Positions 28,510 through 38,840 of a DNA stretch of 64,000 nt are shown piece by piece. The notes under the pieces were generated by a model. The model was not told the DNA's origin. It worked only from the letters and a program-made list of their open reading frames with translations, and ran no database searches. The DNA lies in assembly GCF_003402535.2 (NCBI RefSeq), contig NZ_AP025173.1, positions 310,001 through 374,000 of the forward strand, written 5' to 3'. This stretch comes from Cupriavidus sp. P-10 (GTDB lineage Bacteria; Pseudomonadota; Gammaproteobacteria; Burkholderiales; Burkholderiaceae). Both the position numbers and the translations under genes were made by a program. Numbering within the stretch: the stretch's first letter is position 1; the number at the start of each line of letters is the position of its first letter.

Positions 28510-31500
28510 TCAGGCGACCTCCTTCGCCACGGTCCCGTTGCGCCACTGGTGGCGAAGGGCCGCCCACTTCTCGCGTGCCGCCGCAAGATGGCGCTCCTTC
28601 ACGTGGCCATACCCCCGGATCTCTTCGGGAATGCGGGCGATTTCCACGGCGAGGGAGAGCTTCTCCGGCGACAGCATGGGAAGCAGCTCCTCGACGCTGG
28701 CGCGATAGTCCTGGATCAGGGCGCGCTCCGTCCTGCGTTCCTCGGTCCGGCCAAAGGGATCGAGCGCCGTGCCGCGCAGGCTCTTCATCTTGGCGAGGAT
28801 TCCGAAAGCGCGGCGCATCCAGGGGCCGAAGGGTTGCTTGACCAGTTCACCCTTGTCGTTGCGTTTGGCAAACGTCGGGGGCGCGAGGTGGTGCACTACC
28901 TTGAAGTCGCCTTCAAACATGTCGGCCAGCTTCTGCGTGAATGCCGCATCGGTGTGCAGCCGCGCCACTTCGTACTCGTCCTTGTAGGCCATCAGCTTGA
29001 ACAGGTAGCGCGCCACCGCCTCGGTCAGGCGAGTGCTCTTTAGGCGTGTTTCAGACGAGCGAACCTTCTCAACGAAGGACTGGTAGTCGGCCGCATAGGC
29101 TGCGTTCTGATACGCCGTCAGGAACTCGACGCGCTTGCGGATGACCTGGTCGAGCGACGGCTTGCGCACGATCTCGATCACGGCCGCGGCCTGGTACAAG
29201 GCCTGCACCGCCTTGAGGTCATGGGCGCACCGGCGTCCCCACTCGAAGGCCGCCTTGTTGTTCTCGATCTGCACCCCATTGAGTTCCATGGCACGCATCA
29301 AGGCAGCGTGCGAGAGCGGCACCTTGCCCATCTGCCACGCATAGCCCAGCATCAGCGGATTGGTGTAGATCGAATCGCCCAGCAACTGCACCGCAGCCTG
29401 CTCCGCGTCGAAGCTGGACACCATCTGCGCACCCGCCGCGGCGGCCAGCACCGCTTCGCAGTTGCCGCCGGGGAACTGCCAGTCGGGGTTCTGCGTGAAG
29501 GCAGCGGTCGGTGTGCCATGCGTGTTCAGCGCAACGAACGTGCGCCCTTCGCGGATCAGCCCCGTTGCGTACTTGTTCGCACCGACGATGGCGTCGCACG
29601 CGATCAGGAGGTCCGCGTTGGCCGTATCGATCTTGGTTGTGTGGATGGCTTCCGGCCGGTTGGCAATCTGGACATGGCTCCAGGTCGATCCGCCCTTCTG
29701 CGCCAGGCCCGCCGCGTCCTGCGTGACAATGCCCTTGCCCTCAAGGTGCGCGGCCATGCCCAGCACTTGCCCGATGGTGATCACGCCGGTTCCGCCAACG
29801 CCTGCGACGAGAATGCCCCAGGCCTCCTCGGCGACCGGCAGCACGGGCTCGGGAATGCGGGGCAGCGCGGCGAGGTCCCCCTTCTTCTCTTTCTTGGGCT
29901 TCTTGAGCTCGCCACCCTCGATGGTGACGAAGCTCGGGCAGAAGCCCTTGACGCAGCTGTAGTCCTTGTTGCAGGAGTTCTGGTTGATGCGGCGCTTGCG
30001 GCCGAACTCGGTTTCCAGGGGCTCGACCGACAGGCAGTTGGACTGCACCGAGCAGTCGCCGCAACCCTCGCAGACCAACTCGTTGATGACCACGGTCTTG
30101 GCCGGCGTGGCGAGCTTGCCGCGCTTGCGGCGGCGGCGCTTTTCGGTGGCACAGGTCTGGTCGTAGATGATCGCCGTGCAGCCCGCGATCTCGCGCAGCT
30201 CGCGCTGGATCTTGTCGAGGTCATCGCGGTGATGCACGGTGACCCCCGCCTCCAGCGTCACGCCGTCGTATTTCTGCGGCTCATCGGTGACGATGACCAG
30301 CTTCTTCACGCCTTCCGCGACCAGGCTCTTCTGGATCTGCAGCACGCTGTGGCCTTCGGGGCGCTCGCCCACCTGCTGGCCGCCGGTCATGGCCACCGCA
30401 TCGTTGTAGAGCACCTTGTAGGTGATGTTCACCCCGGCCGCGATCGATTGGCGAATGGCCAGCAGGCCGCTGTGGAAGTAGGTGCCGTCACCCACGTTGG
30501 CGAACACGTGCTTGTCGGTCGTGAACGGGGCCTGCCCCACCCAAGCCACGCCCTCGCCGCCCATCTGGCTGAAGGTGCTGGTGCTGCGGTCCATCCACTG
30601 CGACATGTAATGGCAGCCGATGCCCGCCAGCGCGCGCGAGCCTTCCGGCACGCGGGTGCTGGTGTTGTGCGGGCAGCCGCTGCAGAACCACGGCATGCGA
30701 TCCCCGGTGTCGATCTTCATCTCCGCCATGGCTCGCTCGCGCTGATCGATCACGGCCAGTCGCGCATCCATGCGCGCGGCGATGTCGCTGCCTTCCGGCG
30801 CCATGCCGATCTTGCGCAAGCGCTTGGCGATCGCCTTCGCGATGATGGCCGGCGTGAGGTCGGCCTTGGCACGCAGCAGCCAGTTCTCGCTGGGGTTGGG
30901 CATGGACCACTCGCCGCCGGTGTGGTCACCTTCCTGCTCGTCGAACTTGCCGAGCACATTCGGCCGCACGTCGGGACGCCAGTTGTAGAGCGCCTCCTTG
31001 ATCTGGTACTCGATGACCTGGCGCTTTTCCTCCACCACCAGCACCTCCTGCAAGCCCATCGCGAACTCGCGGGTGGCGGTCGCCTCCAGCGGCCAGACGA
31101 CGTTGACCTTGTGCAGGCGAATGCCCAGGCGGCGGCAGGTATCGTCGTCCAGGCCCAGATCGACCAGGGCCTGCCGGGTATCGTTGTACGCCTTGCCGCT
31201 GGCGATGATGCCGAAGCGATCCTGAGGGCCCTCGATCACATTGCGATTGAGGCGGTTGGCGCGCATGTACGCGAGCGCGGCATACCATTTGTAGTCCATC
31301 AGCCGGGCTTCCTGCTCCAGCGGCGGATCCGGCCAGCGGATGTGAACGCCGCCGGGGGGCATGGCGAAATCCTCCGGCAGAGCGATCTGCACCCGATCCG
31401 GATCGACGCTGACCGAGGTCGTGGACTCGACCACTTCCTGAATCGTCTTCATGCCCATCCACACGCCGGAGAAGCGGCTCATGGCAAAGGCGTGCAGGCC

Positions 31501-32079
31501 GAGATCAAGGATCTCCTGCACGCTCGAGGGAAAGAAGACCGGCATCCCGCAGGCCTTGAAGATGTGGTCGCTCTGGTGCGCCGCCGTGCTGCTCTTGGAT
31601 GCGTGGTCGTCGCCCGCGATGGCGATCACGCCGCCGTGCTTCGCGGTTCCGGCCATGTTGGCATGCTTGAAGACGTCCGAGCAGCGATCCACCCCCGGCC
31701 CCTTGCCATACCAGAGACCGAAGACCCCGTCGTACTTCTTGGTCTGGGGATACAGATCCAGTTGCTGCGACCCCCACAGCGCGGTGGCGGCCAGTTCCTC
31801 GTTCAGCCCCGGCTGGAAGACCACGTGGTTCGCCTGCAGGTGCTTCTTCGCGGCCCAGAGTGCCTGGTCGTAGCCGCCCAGCGGGCTGCCGCGGTAGCCG
31901 CTGATGAAGCCGCTGGTATTCAAGCCAGCGGCAAGGTCGCGCTGGCGCTGCAACATCGGCAGGCGAACCAGCGCCTGTACGCCGCTCATGAATGCCCGGC
32001 CGCGATCCAGGCTGTATTTGTCGTCGAGCGTGACTTTTTCGAGAGACTTGCGGATCGCCTCGGGAAGTGGACTGTTCAT
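28510..32079 (-). CDS. indolepyruvate:ferredoxin oxidoreductase (fused IorAB type)
   Basis: Large single-chain 2-oxoacid:ferredoxin oxidoreductase of 1189 residues that oxidatively decarboxylates aryl- or branched-chain 2-oxo acids to acyl-CoA. Order of domains: pyrimidine-binding alpha domain at the N terminus (NTSGFISGYRGSPLGGYD), TPP-binding domain with NVGDGTYFHSG near residue 530, an iron-sulfur cluster site CEGCGDCSVQSNC near 668, the gamma domain with GVGGTGVITIGQVLG near 760, and a C-terminal helical DUF6537-like region. It heads the liv/ilvE genes, so transamination, import and oxidation of the resulting keto acids could be one pathway (inference). Confidence 0.93.
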   Translation of the reverse strand: MNSPLPEAIRKSLEKVTLDDKYSLDRGRAFMSGVQALVRLPMLQRQRDLAAGLNTSGFISGYRGSPLGGYDQALWAAKKHLQANHVVFQPGLNEELAATALWGSQQLDLYPQTKKYDGVFGLWYGKGPGVDRCSDVFKHANMAGTAKHGGVIAIAGDDHASKSSTAAHQSDHIFKACGMPVFFPSSVQEILDLGLHAFAMSRFSGVWMGMKTIQEVVESTTSVSVDPDRVQIALPEDFAMPPGGVHIRWPDPPLEQEARLMDYKWYAALAYMRANRLNRNVIEGPQDRFGIIASGKAYNDTRQALVDLGLDDDTCRRLGIRLHKVNVVWPLEATATREFAMGLQEVLVVEEKRQVIEYQIKEALYNWRPDVRPNVLGKFDEQEGDHTGGEWSMPNPSENWLLRAKADLTPAIIAKAIAKRLRKIGMAPEGSDIAARMDARLAVIDQRERAMAEMKIDTGDRMPWFCSGCPHNTSTRVPEGSRALAGIGCHYMSQWMDRSTSTFSQMGGEGVAWVGQAPFTTDKHVFANVGDGTYFHSGLLAIRQSIAAGVNITYKVLYNDAVAMTGGQQVGERPEGHSVLQIQKSLVAEGVKKLVIVTDEPQKYDGVTLEAGVTVHHRDDLDKIQRELREIAGCTAIIYDQTCATEKRRRRKRGKLATPAKTVVINELVCEGCGDCSVQSNCLSVEPLETEFGRKRRINQNSCNKDYSCVKGFCPSFVTIEGGELKKPKKEKKGDLAALPRIPEPVLPVAEEAWGILVAGVGGTGVITIGQVLGMAAHLEGKGIVTQDAAGLAQKGGSTWSHVQIANRPEAIHTTKIDTANADLLIACDAIVGANKYATGLIREGRTFVALNTHGTPTAAFTQNPDWQFPGGNCEAVLAAAAGAQMVSSFDAEQAAVQLLGDSIYTNPLMLGYAWQMGKVPLSHAALMRAMELNGVQIENNKAAFEWGRRCAHDLKAVQALYQAAAVIEIVRKPSLDQVIRKRVEFLTAYQNAAYAADYQSFVEKVRSSETRLKSTRLTEAVARYLFKLMAYKDEYEVARLHTDAAFTQKLADMFEGDFKVVHHLAPPTFAKRNDKGELVKQPFGPWMRRAFGILAKMKSLRGTALDPFGRTEERRTERALIQDYRASVEELLPMLSPEKLSLAVEIARIPEEIRGYGHVKERHLAAAREKWAALRHQWRNGTVAKEVA

Positions 32080-32104
32080 GTGATTTCCTCTGTCCTAAAC
32101 GGCG

Positions 32105-32845
32105 TCAATGCCCTGCTCCGGTCGCCGGGCGAGGCCCGCCGTGCCCATGGCCCCATCCCCCGTCGCACAGGAGAACCTGGCCTGTCACGTACCCGGCAGA
32201 CTCCGATGCGAGAAAGGCCGCGCCGGCACCAAACTCCGCTGTCGTCCCCAACCGCCCCACCGGTATCTGGCCCAGGATCGATTGCGGCACGCCGAGTTGA
32301 CGCATCCGGTCGGTCTCGTGGTAACCCGGTGCAATCGCGTTCACCGTCACGCCGCTTCCCGCGTACTCGGCGCTCAGCGTTTGGACGAGGCCGTGTAACC
32401 CGGCCCGCAAAGAGGTGGAGATCGCCATCTCAGGGACGTAGTGCATGCATGCGACCGACGTCACCCAGACGACGCGCCCCCAGCCGCGCTCCTCCATCGA
32501 TGGCAGCAGCGTGCGAACCAACGTCAAGGGTGCGGCCCAGAGCGTTTCAAATGCCTCAAACCACGCGCTCTCAGGTACCTCGGCAGTACGCCCCTTGGCC
32601 GGGCCTGGCCCATTCAGCACCAGAATGTCCGGGCGGATCCCAGCTCGCTCCAGTGCCTGAACACATCCCGCAATCGAGCGTCTGTCCGTGAAGTCGAGAT
32701 GGGCTACGCCATCGACCACACCGGCGGCGGGATTCGCTCGCGAGCTGGTGGCGACCACGCGCACACCTTGATCCCGCAAAGCCTGCGCGACGCCGCCGCC
32801 AAGCCCTCCTGTCCCACCGCATACGAGTGCTGTTCTTGTCTCCAT
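32105..32845 (-). CDS. SDR-family oxidoreductase with atypical active site
   Basis: Rossmann-fold short-chain dehydrogenase/reductase-like protein of 246 residues: CGGTGGLGGGVA for cofactor binding, LNGPGPAKG in place of NNAG, VWVTSVACMH for the catalytic-serine strand, and NAIAPGYHETDR. The canonical Tyr-xxx-Lys is replaced by ISTSLRAG, a variant seen in some SDR lineages, so classical alcohol dehydrogenation is not assured. It lies 25 bp upstream of the oxidoreductase gene on the same strand and probably starts that operon. The ATG at 32845 is preferred over a longer frame that reaches into the promoter. Confidence 0.83.
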   Translation of the reverse strand: METRTALVCGGTGGLGGGVAQALRDQGVRVVATSSRANPAAGVVDGVAHLDFTDRRSIAGCVQALERAGIRPDILVLNGPGPAKGRTAEVPESAWFEAFETLWAAPLTLVRTLLPSMEERGWGRVVWVTSVACMHYVPEMAISTSLRAGLHGLVQTLSAEYAGSGVTVNAIAPGYHETDRMRQLGVPQSILGQIPVGRLGTTAEFGAGAAFLASESAGYVTGQVLLCDGGWGHGHGGPRPATGAGH

Positions 32846-33028
32846 GGCATGTGCCCCTAGTTCAATTGCATTGCGGCAAATGGTAGGAAGGCGCATGGGC
32901 CAGTGCGAGTCGGGGGTGCTTCTATCAGATATGAGCGCCCCTTATAACTGAACGCGACGACTGCGACGCCCCTCGGTGTTCTCGGGCACCCCGCGCTGCA
33001 TCGCGCCAGATATTGATTTCAGAAAAGT

Positions 33029-33058
33029 CCGGTATGTCCCCATCTGAAGGACAACCGG
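33029..33058. promoter_or_regulatory. imperfect inverted repeat upstream of the DUF1330 gene
   Basis: CCGGTATGTCC and GGACAACCGG form arms (one extra A) around a 9-base spacer in the divergent region 32846-33108. Candidate operator; the nearby Lrp/AsnC regulator is a possible binder, by proximity only. Confidence 0.45.
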
Positions 33059-33108
33059 GCCCGCGCCTCCTAGAGTGATGCACTCCAAAACACACTTCGG
33101 AGACCCGG

Positions 33109-33408
33109 ATGAAAGCCTATGTGCTCGCATTCATTGACGTGGAAGACCCGTCAAGCTATGCCCCCTATGCAGCAGGCGCTCCCGCAACGATCGCGGCCCA
33201 TGGCGGCAAGTACCTCATCCGCAATGGCGCCAAGGAACTGCGCGAAGGCACACTTCCGGCCGACCGCCTCGTCGTGCTGGAGTTCCCATCCGTGGCGCAA
33301 GCCCGCGCCTGGTACGAGTCACCCGAATACCAGGCGCTGGTACCGATTCGCCAAGGCGCCTCGAAAGGTTCGCTGGTGATCGTGGAGGGCTTTGGCGAAG
33401 CGCCGTGA
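33109..33408 (+). CDS. DUF1330-family protein
   Basis: Small ferredoxin-like-fold protein of 99 residues typical of DUF1330: MKAYVLAFIDVEDPSSYAPYAAGAPATIAAHGGKYL (N-terminal half), RLVVLEFPSVAQARAWYESPEYQALVPIR (C-terminal half). Members form dimeric alpha-beta barrels; no reaction is firmly known. The ATG follows GGAGACCCGG. Divergent from the SDR/oxidoreductase operon and followed by the Lrp/AsnC regulator 66 bp downstream on the same strand. Confidence 0.9.
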   Translation: MKAYVLAFIDVEDPSSYAPYAAGAPATIAAHGGKYLIRNGAKELREGTLPADRLVVLEFPSVAQARAWYESPEYQALVPIRQGASKGSLVIVEGFGEAP

Positions 33409-33474
33409 CATCGGCTTGACGATCCTCAGGTTCACGTCCACGCCCGTACCACGCGAAGAAGGATTCCTGCGTCC

Positions 33475-33978
33475 ATGCCGGTCCTTGACACCATAGATCG
33501 GCGCATCCTCGCTGCCTTGCAGCGTGATGGGCGGATCTCGAACAACGATTTGGCCTTGGAAGTGGGGCTGTCTCCTTCTCCCTGCCTGCGCCGGCTGCGC
33601 ATGCTGGAGGACACAGGAGTGATCCGCCGCTACACTGCCGTGCTGGCTCCATCCGAAGTGGGCTTGCCTCACACCTTCTTCGCACGGATCTCGCTGCGAG
33701 CGCAAGACGGGGACACCACCCAGCAGTTCGCCGCTGCGATGTCGGAACTGCCCCAGGTGCTGGAGTGCTATCTGATGTTCGGCGACTGCGATGCGCTGTT
33801 GCGGGTCGTCGCCAGCGATCTCGAAGACTATCGACGATTCCTGGCCCAACACCTGACCCCTGCCAACGGAGTTCGGCGCGTCCAGACCGAAATTCCCTGC
33901 ACGGTGGTCAAGCAAACGCTTGAACTACCGTTGCATTGGCACGGAGCCCCTTCAGGCGAGGGGGGCCGGCAGCCATGA
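33475..33978 (+). CDS. Lrp/AsnC-family transcriptional regulator
   Basis: 167-residue feast/famine regulator. The N-terminal winged helix is LDTIDRRILAALQRDGRISNNDLALEVGLSPSPCLRRLRMLEDTGVIRRYTAVL (residues about 3-58). The C-terminal RAM/AsnC ligand-binding domain contains VLECYLMFGDCDALLRVVASDLEDYRRF. Such regulators sense amino acids, and this one sits by the promoter of the liv/ilvE/2-oxoacid oxidoreductase genes, so it is the best local candidate to control them. Confidence 0.92.
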   Translation: MPVLDTIDRRILAALQRDGRISNNDLALEVGLSPSPCLRRLRMLEDTGVIRRYTAVLAPSEVGLPHTFFARISLRAQDGDTTQQFAAAMSELPQVLECYLMFGDCDALLRVVASDLEDYRRFLAQHLTPANGVRRVQTEIPCTVVKQTLELPLHWHGAPSGEGGRQP

Positions 33979-34043
33979 TTTCCTACCAGCCCGCGACGTT
34001 CAACGCAACTCACGAAGGCTTGCCTTCGAACCTCGCCCTGGCT

Positions 34044-34547
34044 CTAGCCTTCCATCTCTCCAGGTTTGGCGCCAGCCCCAAGGTCAACCTTCGACATGCC
34101 ATCATTGAGCAGGTTGATGTGGTGCAGCAGGGCGATCTTGTCGTCGAAGCGAAAGCTTGCAACCGCCTGGCGATAGAACTCGTAGATTCTTGGCTGGATA
34201 TCGCTCCAGAACGCTCGCCCCGAGGGCAGCAACACCACTTTTTTGGCACGCCTGTCGGCGGGATCGACGACGCGCTCCACGTGCCCCTCACGCTCGAGAC
34301 GCTTGAGAACCCCATCCAGACTTTGACGGCTCACGACCAGATAGTCCGCGAGATCGGAAAACGACATTCCGTCCTTCACCTGCGGGCGCGACAGAGCCCC
34401 CAGCGTAGCCCACTGAACTGTCGTGATGCCAAGCTCCTTGACGGACTGGCGATCCAAGGTATTGCCAGCCTGGAACAGGCGAAAAAACAATCGGTTGTGA
34501 ACCGCGGAGACCGATTGATCGTAGTTGTCGTTATCGGATATGGGCAT
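34044..34547 (-). CDS. MarR-family transcriptional regulator
   Basis: Winged-helix regulator of 167 residues: TTVQWATLGALSRPQVKDGMSFSDLADYLVVSRQSLDGVLKRLEREGHVERVVDPADRRAKKVVLLPSGRAFW (about residues 42-115) spans helices, recognition helix and wing with the conserved DRR-K pattern. BadR, which controls cyclohexanecarboxylate genes in R. palustris, and several aromatic-acid regulators belong to this family, so this protein is a candidate for the palindrome at 18143-18168. That link is inference; the gene is 16 kb away. No strong ribosome site upstream of the ATG. Confidence 0.88.
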   Translation of the reverse strand: MPISDNDNYDQSVSAVHNRLFFRLFQAGNTLDRQSVKELGITTVQWATLGALSRPQVKDGMSFSDLADYLVVSRQSLDGVLKRLEREGHVERVVDPADRRAKKVVLLPSGRAFWSDIQPRIYEFYRQAVASFRFDDKIALLHHINLLNDGMSKVDLGAGAKPGEMEG

Positions 34548-34912
34548 GTATGTATTCAGACAGTTTCAAAGACTCTGACAGGTAGGGCCAACGTCAGCTT
34601 TATCCGTCTGCGTGGAAACCTCAGTTTCTAGATCCTGAACACCTGGAATCCGAGTCAGATGCTCGATCTGGAACTGCCGACACTTCCCAAAAGCGGCGGC
34701 CCCCACTCGGAGCATGAAAGTTCAGGCCTCAGCCATCAGGTAACAGATCGCCGCACGCGGACGACGGATGGCCACCGTGCCGCGATTCATCGAGGCGCGT
34801 CTCGCCTATGCCCTGCGAGCATCGACAGCCCCTCGCTCATCTTAGCGGCATTACGCGAGGATATTGACATAATTTTTGACGCATTTGAAGGCCACGCCCT
34901 AAGCCCCGCCAG
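34548..34912. other. intergenic region, upstream of marR and the etfA remnant
   Basis: 365 bp with no supported gene. It carries the marR promoter and the boundary where the etfA remnant begins. The missing 5' end of etfA and the missing etfB suggest a deletion junction near 34,900. Confidence 0.45.
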
Positions 34913-35748
34913 GTGCTCGCCCAGCCATTCAGCGCTGCTCATGCCGCCGCGGCGGCAGCCCAGATCGCCGGCGTTGCCAAGGTGATCCACGCCGACGGCG
35001 CCAGCCTCAAGGACGGCCTGGCCGAAAACCTGGCCGCCCAGGTGCTCGCCATCGCCAGCGGCTACAGCCATGTCCTGTTCCCCGCCACCGCCTGCGGCAA
35101 GAACGTGGCCCCCCGCGTCGCCGCCAAGCAGACGTGGCGCAGATCAGCGACATCACCAAGGTCGACAGCGCCGACACCTTCGAGCGCCCCATCTACGCAG
35201 GCAACGCCATCGCCACCGTGCGGAGCAGCGACGCCGTGAAAGTCATCACGGTGCGCACCACGGGCTTTGACGCCGCGGTCCCCACGGGCGGCAGCGCCGC
35301 CGTCGAAACCGTCGCAGCGGCCGCCGACAGCGGCAAGAGCAGCTTCGTGGGCCGCGAAGTGACCAAGAGCGACCGCCCCGAACTCACCGCCGCCAAGATC
35401 ATCGTCTCGGGTGGCCGGGCCCTCGGCAGCGCCGAAAAGTTCACGGAAGTCATGACCCCGCTGGCCGACAAGCTGGGCGCGGCCATCGGCGCGAGCCGCG
35501 CGGCCGTGGACGCGGGCTACGCCCCGAACGACCTGCAGGTGGGCCAGACGGGCAAGATCGTTGCGCCGCAGCTCTACATCGCTGCCGGCATCTCGGGTAC
35601 GATCCAGCACTTGGCGGGCATGAAGGACTCCAAGGTGATCGTGGCGATCAACAAGGACCCCGAGGCGCCGACCTTCTCGGTGGCCGACTACAGCCTGGAA
35701 GCGGATCTCTTCGAGGCCGTTCCAGAGCTCGTCAAGCAGTTGGGGTAG
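34913..35748 (+). pseudogene. etfA: etfA remnant: 5'-truncated, frameshifted electron transfer flavoprotein alpha
   Basis: Homology to EtfA begins abruptly inside the N-terminal domain ([38 protein letters not shown]...[12 protein letters not shown]), missing roughly the first 35 residues. At about 35132 the frame breaks: AAGCAGACG stands where AAG CTG GAC is expected, one base short. The rest (from [18 protein letters not shown] at 35134) continues in another frame to a normal EtfA C terminus with the FAD-binding SGGRALGS and [24 protein letters not shown] (residue runs in the C-terminal half). No etfB is adjacent. Full EtfA is therefore not made here. Confidence 0.85.
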
Positions 35749-35758
35749 CGTACGATGG

Positions 35759-35784
35759 GCCGCCTGGCCTGCGCGACAGGCGGC
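35759..35784. terminator. hairpin between the etfA remnant and ETF-QO gene
   Basis: Perfect 8-bp inverted repeat GCCGCCTG / CAGGCGGC with a 10-base loop, in the gap between convergent reading frames. Likely a bidirectional terminator; no long T-run. Confidence 0.5.
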
Positions 35785-35836
35785 AGTAGTCCTTGCATCC
35801 GAGCCGAGACTCCCTCGGCCAGTACTCGGGCGGGAG

Positions 35837-37519
35837 CTACATCCCCGCGTAGTTCGGCCCGCCACCGCCCTCGGGTGAGACCCAGACGATGTTCTGGGTC
35901 GGATCCTTGATGTCGCAGGTCTTGCAGTGCACGCAGTTCTGCGCGTTGATCACCAACTGGTCGGCTCCGTCCTTGTTGACGAACTCGTACACGCCGGCCG
36001 GACAGTAGCGGCTTTCGGGGCCGCCGAACTTGGCCAGGTTGACGCTGACCGGCACGCCGGCATCCTTGAGCGTCAGGTGCGCGGGCTGGTCCTCGGCGTG
36101 GTTGGTGTTGCTGATAAACACGCTGGAGAGCCGGTCGAAGGTCAGCACCCCGTCGGGCTTGGGATAGCTAATCTTGGGGCAATCGGCCGCCGGCTTGAGG
36201 TACAGGTGGTCGGCCTGCGTGCGGTGGATGGTCCAGGGCGGGGTACTCACGCCGACCTTGGGCAGGAACCACTGCTCGATGCCGGTCATCAGCGCGCCGA
36301 TGGTGCTGCCCTTCTTGAACCACTGCTTGAAGTTGCGCGACTGGTGCAACTCGGTGCGCAGCCAACTCTGCTCGAAGGCCGCCGGGTAGGCTGCCAGTTC
36401 GTCACCGGCGCGGCCCACCGTCACAGCCTCGAAGGCCGCCTCGGCGCACAGCATACCGGTCTTGATGGCCGCGTGGCTGCCCTTGATGCGCGCTGCGTTC
36501 AGAAAGCCCGCGTCACAGCCGACCAGCGCGCCGCCCGGGAACACGGTCTTGGGCAGGCTCAGCAACCCGCCGGCAGTGATGGCGCGCGCGCCGTAGCCCA
36601 CGCGCTTGCCGCCCTCGATGTGCGCCTTGATCGCCGAGTGCCTCTTCCAGCGCTGCATCTCCTCAAACGGCGAGAGCCAGGGGTTCTTGTAGTCCAGCCC
36701 GGTCACGAAGCCCAGCGTGACCTTGTTGCCTTCGAGGTGGTAGAGGAAGCCGCCGCCATAGGTGTCGTTGCCCATCGGCCAGCCGGCGGTGTGCACCACC
36801 AACCCGGGCTTGGCTTTGTCGGCTGGGATCTCCCACAGCTCCTTGATGCCAATGGCGTAGCTTTGCGGGTCCTTGCCCTCGTCGAGCTTGAAGCGGGCAA
36901 TGATCTGCTTGCCCAGATGGCCTCGCGCGCCCTCGGCGAAAACCGTGTACTTGGCATGCAGCTCCATGCCGAGTTGGAAGTTCTCGGTCGGCTCGCCGTC
37001 CTTGCCGATGCCCATATTGCCGGTGGCCACCCCCTTGACGGAGCCGTCTTCGTTGTAGAGTACCTCGGCGGCCGCGAAGCCGGGGAAGATCTCCACGCCC
37101 AGGCCCTCGGCCTGCTGGCCCAGCCATTGCGTGACGGCCCCCAGATTGACGACATAGTTGCCATCATTGTGGAAGTTGCGCGGCACCAGGGCGTCAGGCG
37201 TGCGCTTGTGGCCGGTCTCGGAGAGGAATAGCACGTCGTCGCCGGTGACAGGCTGGTTCAGCGGCGCACCCTGTTCCTTCCAGGCCGGAAAAAGCTCGGT
37301 GATGGCCTTGGGGTCCATCACGGCGCCACTGAGAATGTGCGCGCCCGGTTCGGAGCCTTTTTCCAGCACGCACACGTTGATTTCGCCGCCCTTGTCGGCG
37401 GCCAGCTGCTTCAGGCGGATCGCGGCCGATAGGCCTGCCGGGCCCGCGCCGACGATGACCACGTCGTATTCCATCGCTTCACGCGGGCCGTAGGTGCTCA
37501 GAATGTCTTCAGGGCTCAT
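35837..37519 (-). CDS. electron-transfer flavoprotein:ubiquinone oxidoreductase
   Basis: Membrane-associated flavoprotein with one 4Fe-4S cluster that moves electrons from reduced ETF to ubiquinone, about 560 residues. FAD-binding motif YDVVIVGAGPAGLSAAIRLKQLA near residue 17, ETF-QO motifs GAHILSGAVMDPKAITELFP and GGALVGCDAGFLNAARIKGSH, and C-terminal cluster ligands in NCVHCKTCDIKDPTQNI with the usual GGGGPNYAGM end. The ATG at 37519 gives the normal length; a GTG at 37579 would add 20 residues. It supports the acyl-CoA dehydrogenases nearby although its partner etfA is broken here. Confidence 0.94.
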   Translation of the reverse strand: MSPEDILSTYGPREAMEYDVVIVGAGPAGLSAAIRLKQLAADKGGEINVCVLEKGSEPGAHILSGAVMDPKAITELFPAWKEQGAPLNQPVTGDDVLFLSETGHKRTPDALVPRNFHNDGNYVVNLGAVTQWLGQQAEGLGVEIFPGFAAAEVLYNEDGSVKGVATGNMGIGKDGEPTENFQLGMELHAKYTVFAEGARGHLGKQIIARFKLDEGKDPQSYAIGIKELWEIPADKAKPGLVVHTAGWPMGNDTYGGGFLYHLEGNKVTLGFVTGLDYKNPWLSPFEEMQRWKRHSAIKAHIEGGKRVGYGARAITAGGLLSLPKTVFPGGALVGCDAGFLNAARIKGSHAAIKTGMLCAEAAFEAVTVGRAGDELAAYPAAFEQSWLRTELHQSRNFKQWFKKGSTIGALMTGIEQWFLPKVGVSTPPWTIHRTQADHLYLKPAADCPKISYPKPDGVLTFDRLSSVFISNTNHAEDQPAHLTLKDAGVPVSVNLAKFGGPESRYCPAGVYEFVNKDGADQLVINAQNCVHCKTCDIKDPTQNIVWVSPEGGGGPNYAGM

Positions 37520-37618
37520 TGGTGGGTAGTCTCCAGCGATTGTTCTTGTGCTGCTGTTCGGAACTCGGAAAAGCGACACGCAGCACAGGACGGTGCGGCG
37601 ATCGGTCAGCTTGGGGCG

Positions 37619-38827
<1,209 letters not shown>

Positions 38828-38840
38828 GATGATTTTTGAA

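Noticed and set aside
29221..32691. An 1156-codon plus-strand frame opposite the indolepyruvate oxidoreductase
   Set aside because: Antisense to a gene with cofactor motifs in order; composition is that of a shadow frame.
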